Origin: Cellulomonadaceae bacterium
Lineage (GTDB): Bacteria > Actinomycetota > Actinomycetes > Actinomycetales > Cellulomonadaceae
Length of the DNA: 8,711 bases
Direction of reading: 5' to 3'
Assembly (NCBI GenBank): GCA_031282935.1
Contig: JAITCS010000209.1
Location: forward strand, 1-8,711
The position numbers were made by a program, and so were the translations under genes. Within the stretch, counting starts at the first letter, position 1, and each line of letters begins with the position of its first letter. The notes under the pieces are model-generated. The model saw nothing but the letters and a program-made list of their open reading frames with translations. It was not told the origin of the DNA and ran no database searches. Shown here in pieces: positions 1 to 6,191 of the stretch.

Positions 1-2
1 AG

Positions 3-1082
3 GGCTCGTTCAACAACGAAATCGGCTTGCCGCTAACAGTGCTAAAAGTAAGCCCGGACACCAAATTCGCAGTGCTCGAAATGGGCGCCGACCACCCCGG
101 CAACATTCTCAGCCTCACCGCGATAGCGCCGCCGAACGTGGGCAACGTTTTGACTGTTGGCACGGCGCACATGGAAACTTTCGGCACCCGCGACGGCATT
201 GCCTTGGCGAAGTCCGAAATGATTGACGGCGTGCTACCAGGCGGCGCTGCTGTGCTGAACCTCGATGATCCGAGGGTGGCGCAAATGCGCAATAAGGCCG
301 ATGATCGCGCGCTCCACACCGTGATGTATGGCCGGGGTGAGGGTGCTGACGTGCGCGCGGAGGACGTGGAACTGGATCCGCTGGGGCGGGCAAGTTTCAC
401 CTTACGGGTAAAGGGTCGCGTGCTGGATCCCTCGGAGAACACGACCGATTTCCACGCCCCCGTCACCTTACAAATCCTGGGCGAACACCACATCGGTAAT
501 GCGCTCGCTGCCGCCACCAGCGCGATTTTGGTGGGGATTCCACCGGACATCGTGGCGCAGCGGCTCACGAATGCGAAACTGCTGAGCCCGCACCGCATGG
601 CTGTCACCGACCGCCCGGACGGCATCATGGTTATTGACGACGCCTACAACGCCAACCCGGAATCCATGCGCGCCGCGCTGCAAACCCTTGCGAAAGTGGC
701 TCACGGGTCTGGGCGGCGCAGTGTCGCCATCATCGGCCAAATGCGGGAGTTGGGGGAGGACGAAACCTCTGAACTCCACGCCGAAATTGGTCGCCTGGCC
801 GTGCGCTTTGGCATTGACAAACTGCTCGTGGTGGGACCGGGCGCGAAAGCCGCCCACGACAGCGCGGTGCAAGAGGGCTCTTGGGACGGCGAATCGGAGT
901 TTTTCGCGGACTTGGCTGCCGTGCGGGCCCGGTTGCCGCAGATTCTGCGCGGTGGCGATATCGTGCTGGTGAAGGCGTCGAACGGTTCCAAGTTGTGGGA
1001 ATTGGGCGACGAGTTGGCTGCGGGTGATTACGAACCGCAAACGTCGGATTCGGGTATTGGGTTGGGGGTGCGCGAACCTTGA
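3..1082 (+). CDS. murF: UDP-MurNAc-tripeptide--D-Ala-D-Ala ligase MurF, 5'-truncated by the window edge
   Basis: MurF is the cytoplasmic ATP-dependent ligase that adds the D-Ala-D-Ala dipeptide to UDP-MurNAc-tripeptide, the last soluble precursor step before MraY. The frame is open from base 3, where it reads GSFNNEIGLPLTVL, a well-known MurF stretch just after the ATP-binding P-loop. A TTG at base 27 is therefore internal and not the true start. About 359 codons are present; MurF is usually 450-510 residues, so the N-terminal substrate domain and P-loop lie off the left edge. Visible motifs are LEMGADHPGNI and VGTAHMETFG in the central Mur ligase domain, the GEHHIGNALAAA segment, and then, at the entry to the C-terminal domain, SPHRM followed by DDAYNANPESMRAAL. 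The gene ends with GDIVLVKASNGSKLWEL. The KASNG form, in place of the KGSR/KASRG seen in many bacteria, fits actinobacterial MurF as I recall it. Its stop overlaps the mraY start by 4 nt. I see no frameshift. Confidence 0.97.
   Translation, partial: GSFNNEIGLPLTVLKVSPDTKFAVLEMGADHPGNILSLTAIAPPNVGNVLTVGTAHMETFGTRDGIALAKSEMIDGVLPGGAAVLNLDDPRVAQMRNKADDRALHTVMYGRGEGADVRAEDVELDPLGRASFTLRVKGRVLDPSENTTDFHAPVTLQILGEHHIGNALAAATSAILVGIPPDIVAQRLTNAKLLSPHRMAVTDRPDGIMVIDDAYNANPESMRAALQTLAKVAHGSGRRSVAIIGQMRELGEDETSELHAEIGRLAVRFGIDKLLVVGPGAKAAHDSAVQEGSWDGESEFFADLAAVRARLPQILRGGDIVLVKASNGSKLWELGDELAAGDYEPQTSDSGIGLGVREP
1064..1070 (+). promoter_or_regulatory. Probable ribosome binding site of mraY
   Basis: GGGGGTG lies 8 nt before the TTG at 1079 and differs from GGAGGTG by one base. 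It sits inside the murF reading frame and supports TTG 1079 as the mraY start. The next in-frame TTG, at 1091, would be less well placed. Confidence 0.55.
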
Positions 1083-2161
1083 TTGCCATTTTGGCGGCGG
1101 CGACCACTGCGTTAGTCGTTTCGCTTTTTGGCACCCCACTCTTTATCAGGTGGCTGGTGCGGCGGCAGTACGGCCAGTTCGTGCGCCAGGACGGCCCAAC
1201 GGCCCACTTCGTGAAGCGCGGCACCCCCACGATGGGCGGCGTGGTCATCATCCTCGCCGCGTTGGCGGGGTTGGTGGCGGCCACCATCCAGCGGGGCCGG
1301 ATGCCCTCGGCAACCACTTGGCTCGCGGTCTATCTAATGACCGGGTTAGGGGCCATCGGCTTTCTGGACGATTTCACCAAGATTCGCAAACAGCGCTCTT
1401 TGGGCTTAACCCCAATCGCCAAAATAGTCGGCCAGGTGTTTGTCGGGGTTTCTTTCGCGGTATTAGCCGTGCACTTCCCGAACGCCAACTCGCGTTATCC
1501 GGCCTCGTTTCGGATCTCCTTTTTGCGCGACACCAACCTAAACCTGGCACACTGGGGTTTCGCTATCGGGTTAATACTGTTCGTGATTTGGGCTAACTTC
1601 CTGATCACCGCCTGGTCCAACGCGGTGAACCTGACTGACGGCCTAGACGGGCTAGCCACCGGGGTATCACTGGTCGTGTTCATCGTGTACTTGCTGGTGG
1701 GCATGTGGCAGTCGAACCAGTCCTGCCAATTCATGAGCGCCGCTGGCCCAGGGTGTTACGAAACCAGGGACCCGCAAGACATCGCCATTTTCGCCGCCGC
1801 GATTGTCGGCGCATGTTTCGGGTTCCTGTGGTGGAACGCCTCACCCGCCAAGATATTCATGGGCGACACCGGCGCTTTGGCTCTGGGCGGCGCCCTGGCC
1901 GCCGTTTCTATTCTTTCGCGCACCGAAATCCTTGCCGCAATCATGGGCGGCATGTTCGTGGTGGTGATGGTCAGTGACGTTATTCAGATCGTGTTCTTCA
2001 AAGCCACCGGAAAACGGGTTTTCAAGATGGCGCCCTTGCACCACCACTTCGAGCTTTCGGGTTGGGGTGAGGTAACTATCGTTATCCGATTCTGGTTGAT
2101 CGCCGGGCTATTCGCCGCGATCGGGATGGGGATTTTTTATGCGGAGTGGGTGGTATCTTGA
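1079..2161 (+). CDS. mraY: Phospho-MurNAc-pentapeptide transferase MraY
   Basis: MraY is the polytopic membrane enzyme that transfers phospho-MurNAc-pentapeptide from UDP to undecaprenyl phosphate, making lipid I on the cytoplasmic face. The 360-residue product has the normal length and starts with a hydrophobic segment. Family signatures occur in order: KRGTPTMGG, the Mg-binding aspartate pair D97/D98 in GFLDDF, NLTDGLDGLA (from N184), FMGDTGALALGG with D263, and the HHH motif H321-H323 within MAPLHHHFELSGWGE. All expected catalytic residues are present. The start chosen is TTG at 1079, whose TTGA overlaps the murF stop; the resulting N-terminus (MIAILAAATTA) matches the family pattern. A loop between NLTDGLDGLA and the following transmembrane region holds two cysteines, C216 and C226, probably outside the membrane. 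The 3' end overlaps the likely murD start by 4 nt, so translational coupling is expected on both sides. Confidence 0.98.
   Translation: MIAILAAATTALVVSLFGTPLFIRWLVRRQYGQFVRQDGPTAHFVKRGTPTMGGVVIILAALAGLVAATIQRGRMPSATTWLAVYLMTGLGAIGFLDDFTKIRKQRSLGLTPIAKIVGQVFVGVSFAVLAVHFPNANSRYPASFRISFLRDTNLNLAHWGFAIGLILFVIWANFLITAWSNAVNLTDGLDGLATGVSLVVFIVYLLVGMWQSNQSCQFMSAAGPGCYETRDPQDIAIFAAAIVGACFGFLWWNASPAKIFMGDTGALALGGALAAVSILSRTEILAAIMGGMFVVVMVSDVIQIVFFKATGKRVFKMAPLHHHFELSGWGEVTIVIRFWLIAGLFAAIGMGIFYAEWVVS
2143..2153 (+). promoter_or_regulatory. Purine-rich ribosome binding region of murD
   Basis: GGAG at 2143-2146, followed by a G-rich run to 2153, precedes TTG 2158 with 11 nt between GGAG and the start. 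The alternative in-frame GTG at 2146 would begin on the last base of this GGAG and has only a more distant GGATGGGG (2124-2131) upstream. This favours TTG 2158, but not decisively. Confidence 0.4.
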
Positions 2162-3699
2162 GCACGCCGAAAACTGACTTAGCAACCGCCACCGTGCTGG
2201 TGGCCGGCCTGGGCATCACCGGAAAGGCCGTAGCCGAAGCGCTCACTCCCAGAGCCAAACAAGTGCGCACCGCCGCCGACGATCCGGGCGCCGACGCGCC
2301 CATGCCCACCGACGAGGCCACAAGTAAAGCCGCCCTCGCGGGCGTTGATTTGGTGGTCACCTCCCCAGGGATTCCGCCCACCCACCCGCTGCTGGCCGCC
2401 GCCGCCCAGGCCGGTATCCCAATTTGGAGCGAGGTAGAATTGGCGTGGCAGTTACGCACCGAATTGGCGAAACCCGCGAAATGGCTTTGCATCACGGGCA
2501 CCAACGGCAAAACCACCACAGTGGGCATGTTGGAGTCCATTTTGCGCGCGGGCGGGGAACACGCTTTGGCGGTCGGGAATGTGGGCACCCCACTTATCAC
2601 GGCGGCCTTGGATCCCAGCCTTGACGTTTTAGCGGTAGAGCTGTCCAGTTTCCAACTCAACTTCACTCATTCCATGGCCGCCCAGGCTGCGGCCATCTTG
2701 AACATCGCCCCCGACCACATTGACTGGCACGGCAGCCTAGACGAATACGCCAACGCCAAGGGCAAAATCTACCAAGGCATTGAAGTCGCTGGCATTTACA
2801 ACGTGGCCGACCCGCAAACCGAACACCTCTTGGCCGATGCCGAGGTCACGGAGGGCGCTAGGGCGGTTGGGTTCACCTTGGGCACCCCCCAGCGAGGCAT
2901 GGTCGGCATTGTGGACGATCTCTTGGTAGATCGCGCTTTCCATCTGCCCTTTGACGCCTATCATCGGGAAAAATCCGCTGACGAACTAGCCACTTTCGCC
3001 GACTTGGCGCACCTCGGCGCGGGCACCGACTACACCAATGAAGCGGGCCACCACACAAAGCGCCCCCCGGACCACATCCTTGCAAACGCCCTCGCGGCAG
3101 CGGCTTTGGCGCGCGCGCACGGGGTGCCGCTTGAGGCCGTGCGAAAAGGTTTGCAGGATTACCAGCCCGGCGGGCACCGCATCGCGAAAGTCGCCGAGCT
3201 TGACGGCGTCACTTATGTGAACGATTCCAAGGCCACCAACGCGCACGCGGCCGCCGCCTCACTCAAGGCGTTCCCCAAGGGCACCGTGGTGTGGATTGTG
3301 GGTGGCTTGGCAAAGGGCGCCACCTTCGATGAACTGGTGGCAGCGAACAAGGGCGCGTTGCGCGCCGCAGTGGTGATCGGCAAGGATCAAAAACCGTTCA
3401 CGGACGCACTTTCCCGACACGCGAGCGAGGTTCCGGTTTTACTTATAGATAAAGAGGATACTGACATTATGGGATCGGCTGTGAAAGGCGCAATGTCCCT
3501 GGCCCAGCCAGGCGATACGGTGCTGCTCGCGCCAGCTGGGGCCAGTCAGGACCAGTTCAAGTCCTATGCGCACCGGGGCGACTCATTCATTAGCGCCGTC
3601 GAAGCGCTTGGTGCGGGGGGCTCGCAAACCGCCGTCCCGGTAACCACCGCTAGTCAAGCCGCTGCCTCTCAGACAACCGCCTCTCAAACTGGAAACTAA
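2158..3699 (+). CDS. murD: UDP-MurNAc-L-alanine--D-glutamate ligase MurD
   Basis: MurD adds D-glutamate to UDP-MurNAc-L-Ala in the cytoplasm, using ATP. From the chosen TTG start the protein has 513 residues, longer than the usual 440-500. The N-terminal Rossmann-like domain has VLVAGLGITGKA and VVTSPGIPP. The ATP-binding P-loop GTNGKTT is at 114-120, followed by AVELSSFQL and LNIAPDHIDWHGS in the central domain. NALAAAALARAHG marks the linker, GGHRI opens the C-terminal domain, and NDSKATN (355-361) and LLAPAGASQDQF follow. TTG 2158 gives a TTGA overlap with the mraY stop, mirroring the murF/mraY junction; an in-frame GTG at 2146 would add four residues. The extra length comes mainly from a hydrophilic stretch before the linker (HREKSADE through NEAGHHTKRP) and a Ser/Thr/Gln/Ala tail after residue ~490 with three ASQ pentapeptide repeats. 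ftsW follows 2 nt after the stop. Function is certain, the exact start less so. Confidence 0.95.
   Translation: MSTPKTDLATATVLVAGLGITGKAVAEALTPRAKQVRTAADDPGADAPMPTDEATSKAALAGVDLVVTSPGIPPTHPLLAAAAQAGIPIWSEVELAWQLRTELAKPAKWLCITGTNGKTTTVGMLESILRAGGEHALAVGNVGTPLITAALDPSLDVLAVELSSFQLNFTHSMAAQAAAILNIAPDHIDWHGSLDEYANAKGKIYQGIEVAGIYNVADPQTEHLLADAEVTEGARAVGFTLGTPQRGMVGIVDDLLVDRAFHLPFDAYHREKSADELATFADLAHLGAGTDYTNEAGHHTKRPPDHILANALAAAALARAHGVPLEAVRKGLQDYQPGGHRIAKVAELDGVTYVNDSKATNAHAAAASLKAFPKGTVVWIVGGLAKGATFDELVAANKGALRAAVVIGKDQKPFTDALSRHASEVPVLLIDKEDTDIMGSAVKGAMSLAQPGDTVLLAPAGASQDQFKSYAHRGDSFISAVEALGAGGSQTAVPVTTASQAAASQTTASQTGN
3649..3693 (+). repeat. 15-bp tandem repeat (three units) at the 3' end of murD
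   Basis: Three in-frame 15-nt units (3649-3663, 3664-3678, 3679-3693) encode ASQAA, ASQTT and ASQTG just before the murD stop. Units two and three share GCCTCTCA followed by (G/A)AC. Unit one uses different codons (GCTAGTCAA), so it is similar in protein more than in DNA. The repeat lies beyond the recognisable MurD fold and probably forms a disordered tail. Confidence 0.7.
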
Positions 3700-3701
3700 A
3701 C

Positions 3702-5030
3702 ATGGCCAGTATCGCGCTCCCCAACACCCTCCCGCAGGCGCCACCCACGCCCGCCAAAGGCCAGCCCTCGCCCACCACCGCGCTGAAAGCTTTAGGGGAG
3801 CGGGCCCTGGCAGACAAGATGGGCTCGGACGCCGCGCTGATGTCCTATTACCTGCTGTGCGCCACTACCGCCTTGCTGGCCATCTTGGGCCTGGTCATGG
3901 TGCTGTCGAGTTCCACAGTTTCCTCCATTCATGACGGCAAATCCCCGTACTCTCAATTCTTGGTGCAGGGCATGTACGCCCTCATCGGGCTGGTTACGTT
4001 GTTCATTTGCACGCGCGTGAACCTGAAAGTGTATCGGGGTTTGGCGTGGTTTGCCCTACTGCTGGCGATGGGGTTGCAGGTGTTAACCTTCATTCCCGGG
4101 TTCGCGCTTTCGGCGGGCGGCAACACGGGTTGGGTGCTCGTTCCTGGTACATCTTACGTGTTTCAGCCTGCCGAGTTCGGAAAGCCCGCCCTCGCGTTGT
4201 GGTTGGGCGCAATTCTGGGCAAAAGGCACACTGAGCTTTATCAGTGGCGCAAAGCGTTTTTCCCCGCCCTTGGTGCCGGGGCGTACATCGTTTTGGTGCT
4301 AGTGGGCCACGACCTCGGCACAGCGCTGGTGTTCTTGATCCTGGTGTTCGCCGCTTTCTTCATCGCCGGGGTGCCAGGCAAACTCCTGGGACTTATCGGC
4401 GGGGCGGCTGCTGCGGTGATCGGCTACGTTTTCATCTTCCAGCAGGGTTCGGGCAACCGGCTCGCGCGCATCGCGGCCGCCTACAACCCAAACTGCGACA
4501 AGGCGGGCGACTGCTTCCAGGCTTTGCACGGCCGGTTCGCGCTCGCCACGGGGGGCATATTTGGCGTGGGCTTGGGCGGTAGTAGGGAAAAGTGGAATTA
4601 CCTGCCGGAGGCGCACAACGACTTCATCTTCGCCATCATCGGTGAAGAGTTGGGCCTGATGGGCACCCTTATGGTTTTGGGCCTATTCGTGGCTTTGGGG
4701 GTGGCGATGGCTCGGGTGGTGGTTCGACACCCTGACCCGATGGTGAAGATCACCACCGCTGCCGTGGCCGCTTGGATCATTGGGCAGGCGTTGATAAACA
4801 TTGCTGTGGTGGTTGGTATTGTGCCGGTTATCGGCCTGCCGTTGCCACTTATTTCCTCGGGTGGTTCGGCCCTGATTACGACGATGGCTGCCTTGGGCAT
4901 AGTTATGAGCTTTTCGAGATCCGAGCCTCTGGCGCCCGAAGCGTTGGCTGCCCGGCCCAAGATTCTCAAGCGAGGTTATACCGTGGTGAGCCGCTCCCGG
5001 GCGGCGCGCGTCAGAAAGCAAAGGTCATAG
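3702..5030 (+). CDS. ftsW: Septal peptidoglycan glycosyltransferase FtsW (SEDS family)
   Basis: FtsW is the SEDS-family lipid II polymerase of the divisome, working with a class B PBP (FtsI, expected upstream). The 442-residue protein has a hydrophilic, Pro-rich N-terminal tail (about residues 1-47), then many hydrophobic segments consistent with the ten-helix SEDS fold, and a short basic C-terminal tail (KILKRGY to the end). Family motifs include FQPAEFGKPALALW (from F155), VGHDLGTALVF, GFGVGLG-type glycines before SREKW, PEAHNDFIFAIIGEELGL with the putative catalytic aspartate D307 (equivalent to E. coli D297), and LPLPLISSGGSALI. The start is the ATG at 3702, the only ATG start in the window, 2 nt after the murD stop; only a weak GGA (3691-3693) serves as a ribosome site, so coupling to murD is likely. 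C265 and C271 sit in the large extracellular loop before D307. A RodA paralogue is less likely, given the position between murD and murG. Confidence 0.96.
   Translation: MASIALPNTLPQAPPTPAKGQPSPTTALKALGERALADKMGSDAALMSYYLLCATTALLAILGLVMVLSSSTVSSIHDGKSPYSQFLVQGMYALIGLVTLFICTRVNLKVYRGLAWFALLLAMGLQVLTFIPGFALSAGGNTGWVLVPGTSYVFQPAEFGKPALALWLGAILGKRHTELYQWRKAFFPALGAGAYIVLVLVGHDLGTALVFLILVFAAFFIAGVPGKLLGLIGGAAAAVIGYVFIFQQGSGNRLARIAAAYNPNCDKAGDCFQALHGRFALATGGIFGVGLGGSREKWNYLPEAHNDFIFAIIGEELGLMGTLMVLGLFVALGVAMARVVVRHPDPMVKITTAAVAAWIIGQALINIAVVVGIVPVIGLPLPLISSGGSALITTMAALGIVMSFSRSEPLAPEALAARPKILKRGYTVVSRSRAARVRKQRS
5013..5024 (+). promoter_or_regulatory. Extended ribosome binding site deciding the murG start
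   Basis: AGAAAG (5013-5018) and AAAGG (5020-5024, 5 nt before GTG 5030) together resemble the full anti-Shine-Dalgarno complement AGAAAGGAGGT with a 2-nt insertion. The reading frame extends upstream to 4772 inside ftsW, but this site and the TAGTG junction with the ftsW stop make GTG 5030 the likely start. Confidence 0.65.
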
Positions 5031-6172
5031 TGGTATCTGAAAAAACTCCCATCAGCAGTATCGTCTTGGCGGGGGGTGGAACCGCAGGCCACGTGAACCC
5101 GCTGCTCGCAGTGGCTGACGAGGTGCGGCGCCGCAACCCGCAGGCTCAAGTGTTGGTGCTCGGCACCACCGAGGGGCTAGAGGCCGACTTAGTGCCCGCC
5201 CGTGGCTATGAGTTGTGGCCCATCCCCAAGGTGCCGCTGCCCCGGCGCCCCTCGACGGACTTCTTTAAGCTTCCTGGTCGGCTCAAGGCGGCTGTCCAGT
5301 CGGCTCAGGCGGCCATTAACAAGATCGACGCTCAAGTGGTGGTCGGATTCGGCGGGTACGTTTCGACCCCGGCGTATTTCGCGGCGCACCGCCTTGACGT
5401 GCCCATCGTTATCCACGAGTCGAACGCGCGGCCGGGGCTGGCGAACCGGCTGGGGGCGCGTTGGGCGGCAGAAGTCGGGTTCACGTTTCCGGATTCGCGG
5501 CTGACGGGCGGCAAGGTTGTCGGCCTGCCGTTGCGGCGTGAAATCGCTGCGCTGGTTGGGGAGCGGGCCGCTGATCCTGCGGGTACGCGCCAGCGGTGCG
5601 CCCAGGAGTTCGGCCTCGACCCCGCACGGCCAATTCTGGTGGTTACCGGGGGTTCCAGCGGCGCGGTTTCCATAAACGAGGCCATCGTGGCGGCGGCCCC
5701 GAAGTTGGTGGAACAGGGCATCCAGATTTTGCACATCACTGGTAAGGGCAAGGTTGAACAGGTGCAGCAGGTCGCCGCCGGTATGCCCGATTATCATGTG
5801 CTGGAATACCTCACGAACATGCAGACCGCCTTCGGGTGCGCCGATTTGGTGGTCACTCGTTCCGGCGCCGGGATGGTGTGCGAACTCACTGCGCTGGGGA
5901 TTCCCGCCATCTATGTGCCGCTGCCCATCGGTAACGGCGAGCAGCGCCTCAACGCCGAGCCGGTGGTGGCCGCCGGGGGCGGTATCCTGGTTGACGACCG
6001 CGAATTCACCGCGAACCTCGCGGCGGACATTATCCCTGCCCTGATCGCTGACAAATCCAAATTGAACGCTATGGCTGGCAAGGCCGCCAAGTCCGGGGTG
6101 ACTGACGGTGCCGCTCGCATAGTTGACCTAATTGAGGCTGCTGTGGCCAGCAAAAACCCAGGCTCCAAATAG
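5030..6172 (+). CDS. murG: UDP-GlcNAc--lipid I N-acetylglucosaminyltransferase MurG
   Basis: MurG is the membrane-associated GT-B glycosyltransferase that adds GlcNAc to lipid I, forming lipid II on the cytoplasmic face. From GTG 5030 the protein has 380 residues, the usual size. The N-terminal domain has the glycine loop GGGTAGH (15-21), GFGGYVSTPAYFAA and HESNARPGLANRLGAR (from H129). The C-terminal UDP-GlcNAc domain has GGSSGA (207-212), TRSGAGMVCE (276-285, ending in the glutamate equivalent to the ribose-binding residue of E. coli MurG) and EQRLNA (304-309). The frame is open upstream into ftsW, but a start there would add ~86 residues unrelated to MurG, ahead of the normal N-terminus. 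The start codon shares its G with the ftsW TAG stop, and a good AAAGG lies 5 nt upstream. murC follows after 19 nt. No key residue is missing. Confidence 0.98.
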   Translation: MVSEKTPISSIVLAGGGTAGHVNPLLAVADEVRRRNPQAQVLVLGTTEGLEADLVPARGYELWPIPKVPLPRRPSTDFFKLPGRLKAAVQSAQAAINKIDAQVVVGFGGYVSTPAYFAAHRLDVPIVIHESNARPGLANRLGARWAAEVGFTFPDSRLTGGKVVGLPLRREIAALVGERAADPAGTRQRCAQEFGLDPARPILVVTGGSSGAVSINEAIVAAAPKLVEQGIQILHITGKGKVEQVQQVAAGMPDYHVLEYLTNMQTAFGCADLVVTRSGAGMVCELTALGIPAIYVPLPIGNGEQRLNAEPVVAAGGGILVDDREFTANLAADIIPALIADKSKLNAMAGKAAKSGVTDGAARIVDLIEAAVASKNPGSK

Positions 6173-6174
6173 AC

Positions 6175-6180
6175 AGAAAG
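6175..6180 (+). promoter_or_regulatory. Possible murC ribosome binding element (AGAAAG)
   Basis: AGAAAG ends 11 nt before GTG 6192, in the short gap after the murG stop. It is complementary to the extreme 3' end of 16S rRNA (CUUUCU), which would tolerate a longer spacing than GGAGG. No GGAGG-like core is present, so murC may rely on this element or on ribosomes arriving from murG. Confidence 0.35.
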
Positions 6181-6191
6181 CGCTGAAACTT

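Noticed and set aside
468..1139. Minus-strand open frame (223 codons) opposite murF and the mraY start
   Set aside because: It crosses a real gene junction on the other strand and has no motif or ribosome site I can recognise.
4772..5029. Upstream extension of the murG frame inside ftsW
   Set aside because: The extension is unrelated to MurG, overlaps conserved ftsW sequence, and a good ribosome site marks GTG 5030.
2148..5039. GTGGTATCT shared by the mraY-murD and ftsW-murG junctions
   Set aside because: It is nine bases long, in different positions relative to the two starts, and in different frames; chance is the simplest explanation.
5409..5417. TTATCCACG, one base from a DnaA box
   Set aside because: It is a single site that encodes conserved MurG residues (V-I-H-E), with no cluster of boxes or AT-rich region, so it is not evidence of an origin.
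6132..6191. Upstream extension of the murC frame inside murG
   Set aside because: It reads through the conserved end of murG, and the MurC-like sequence begins only after GTG 6192.
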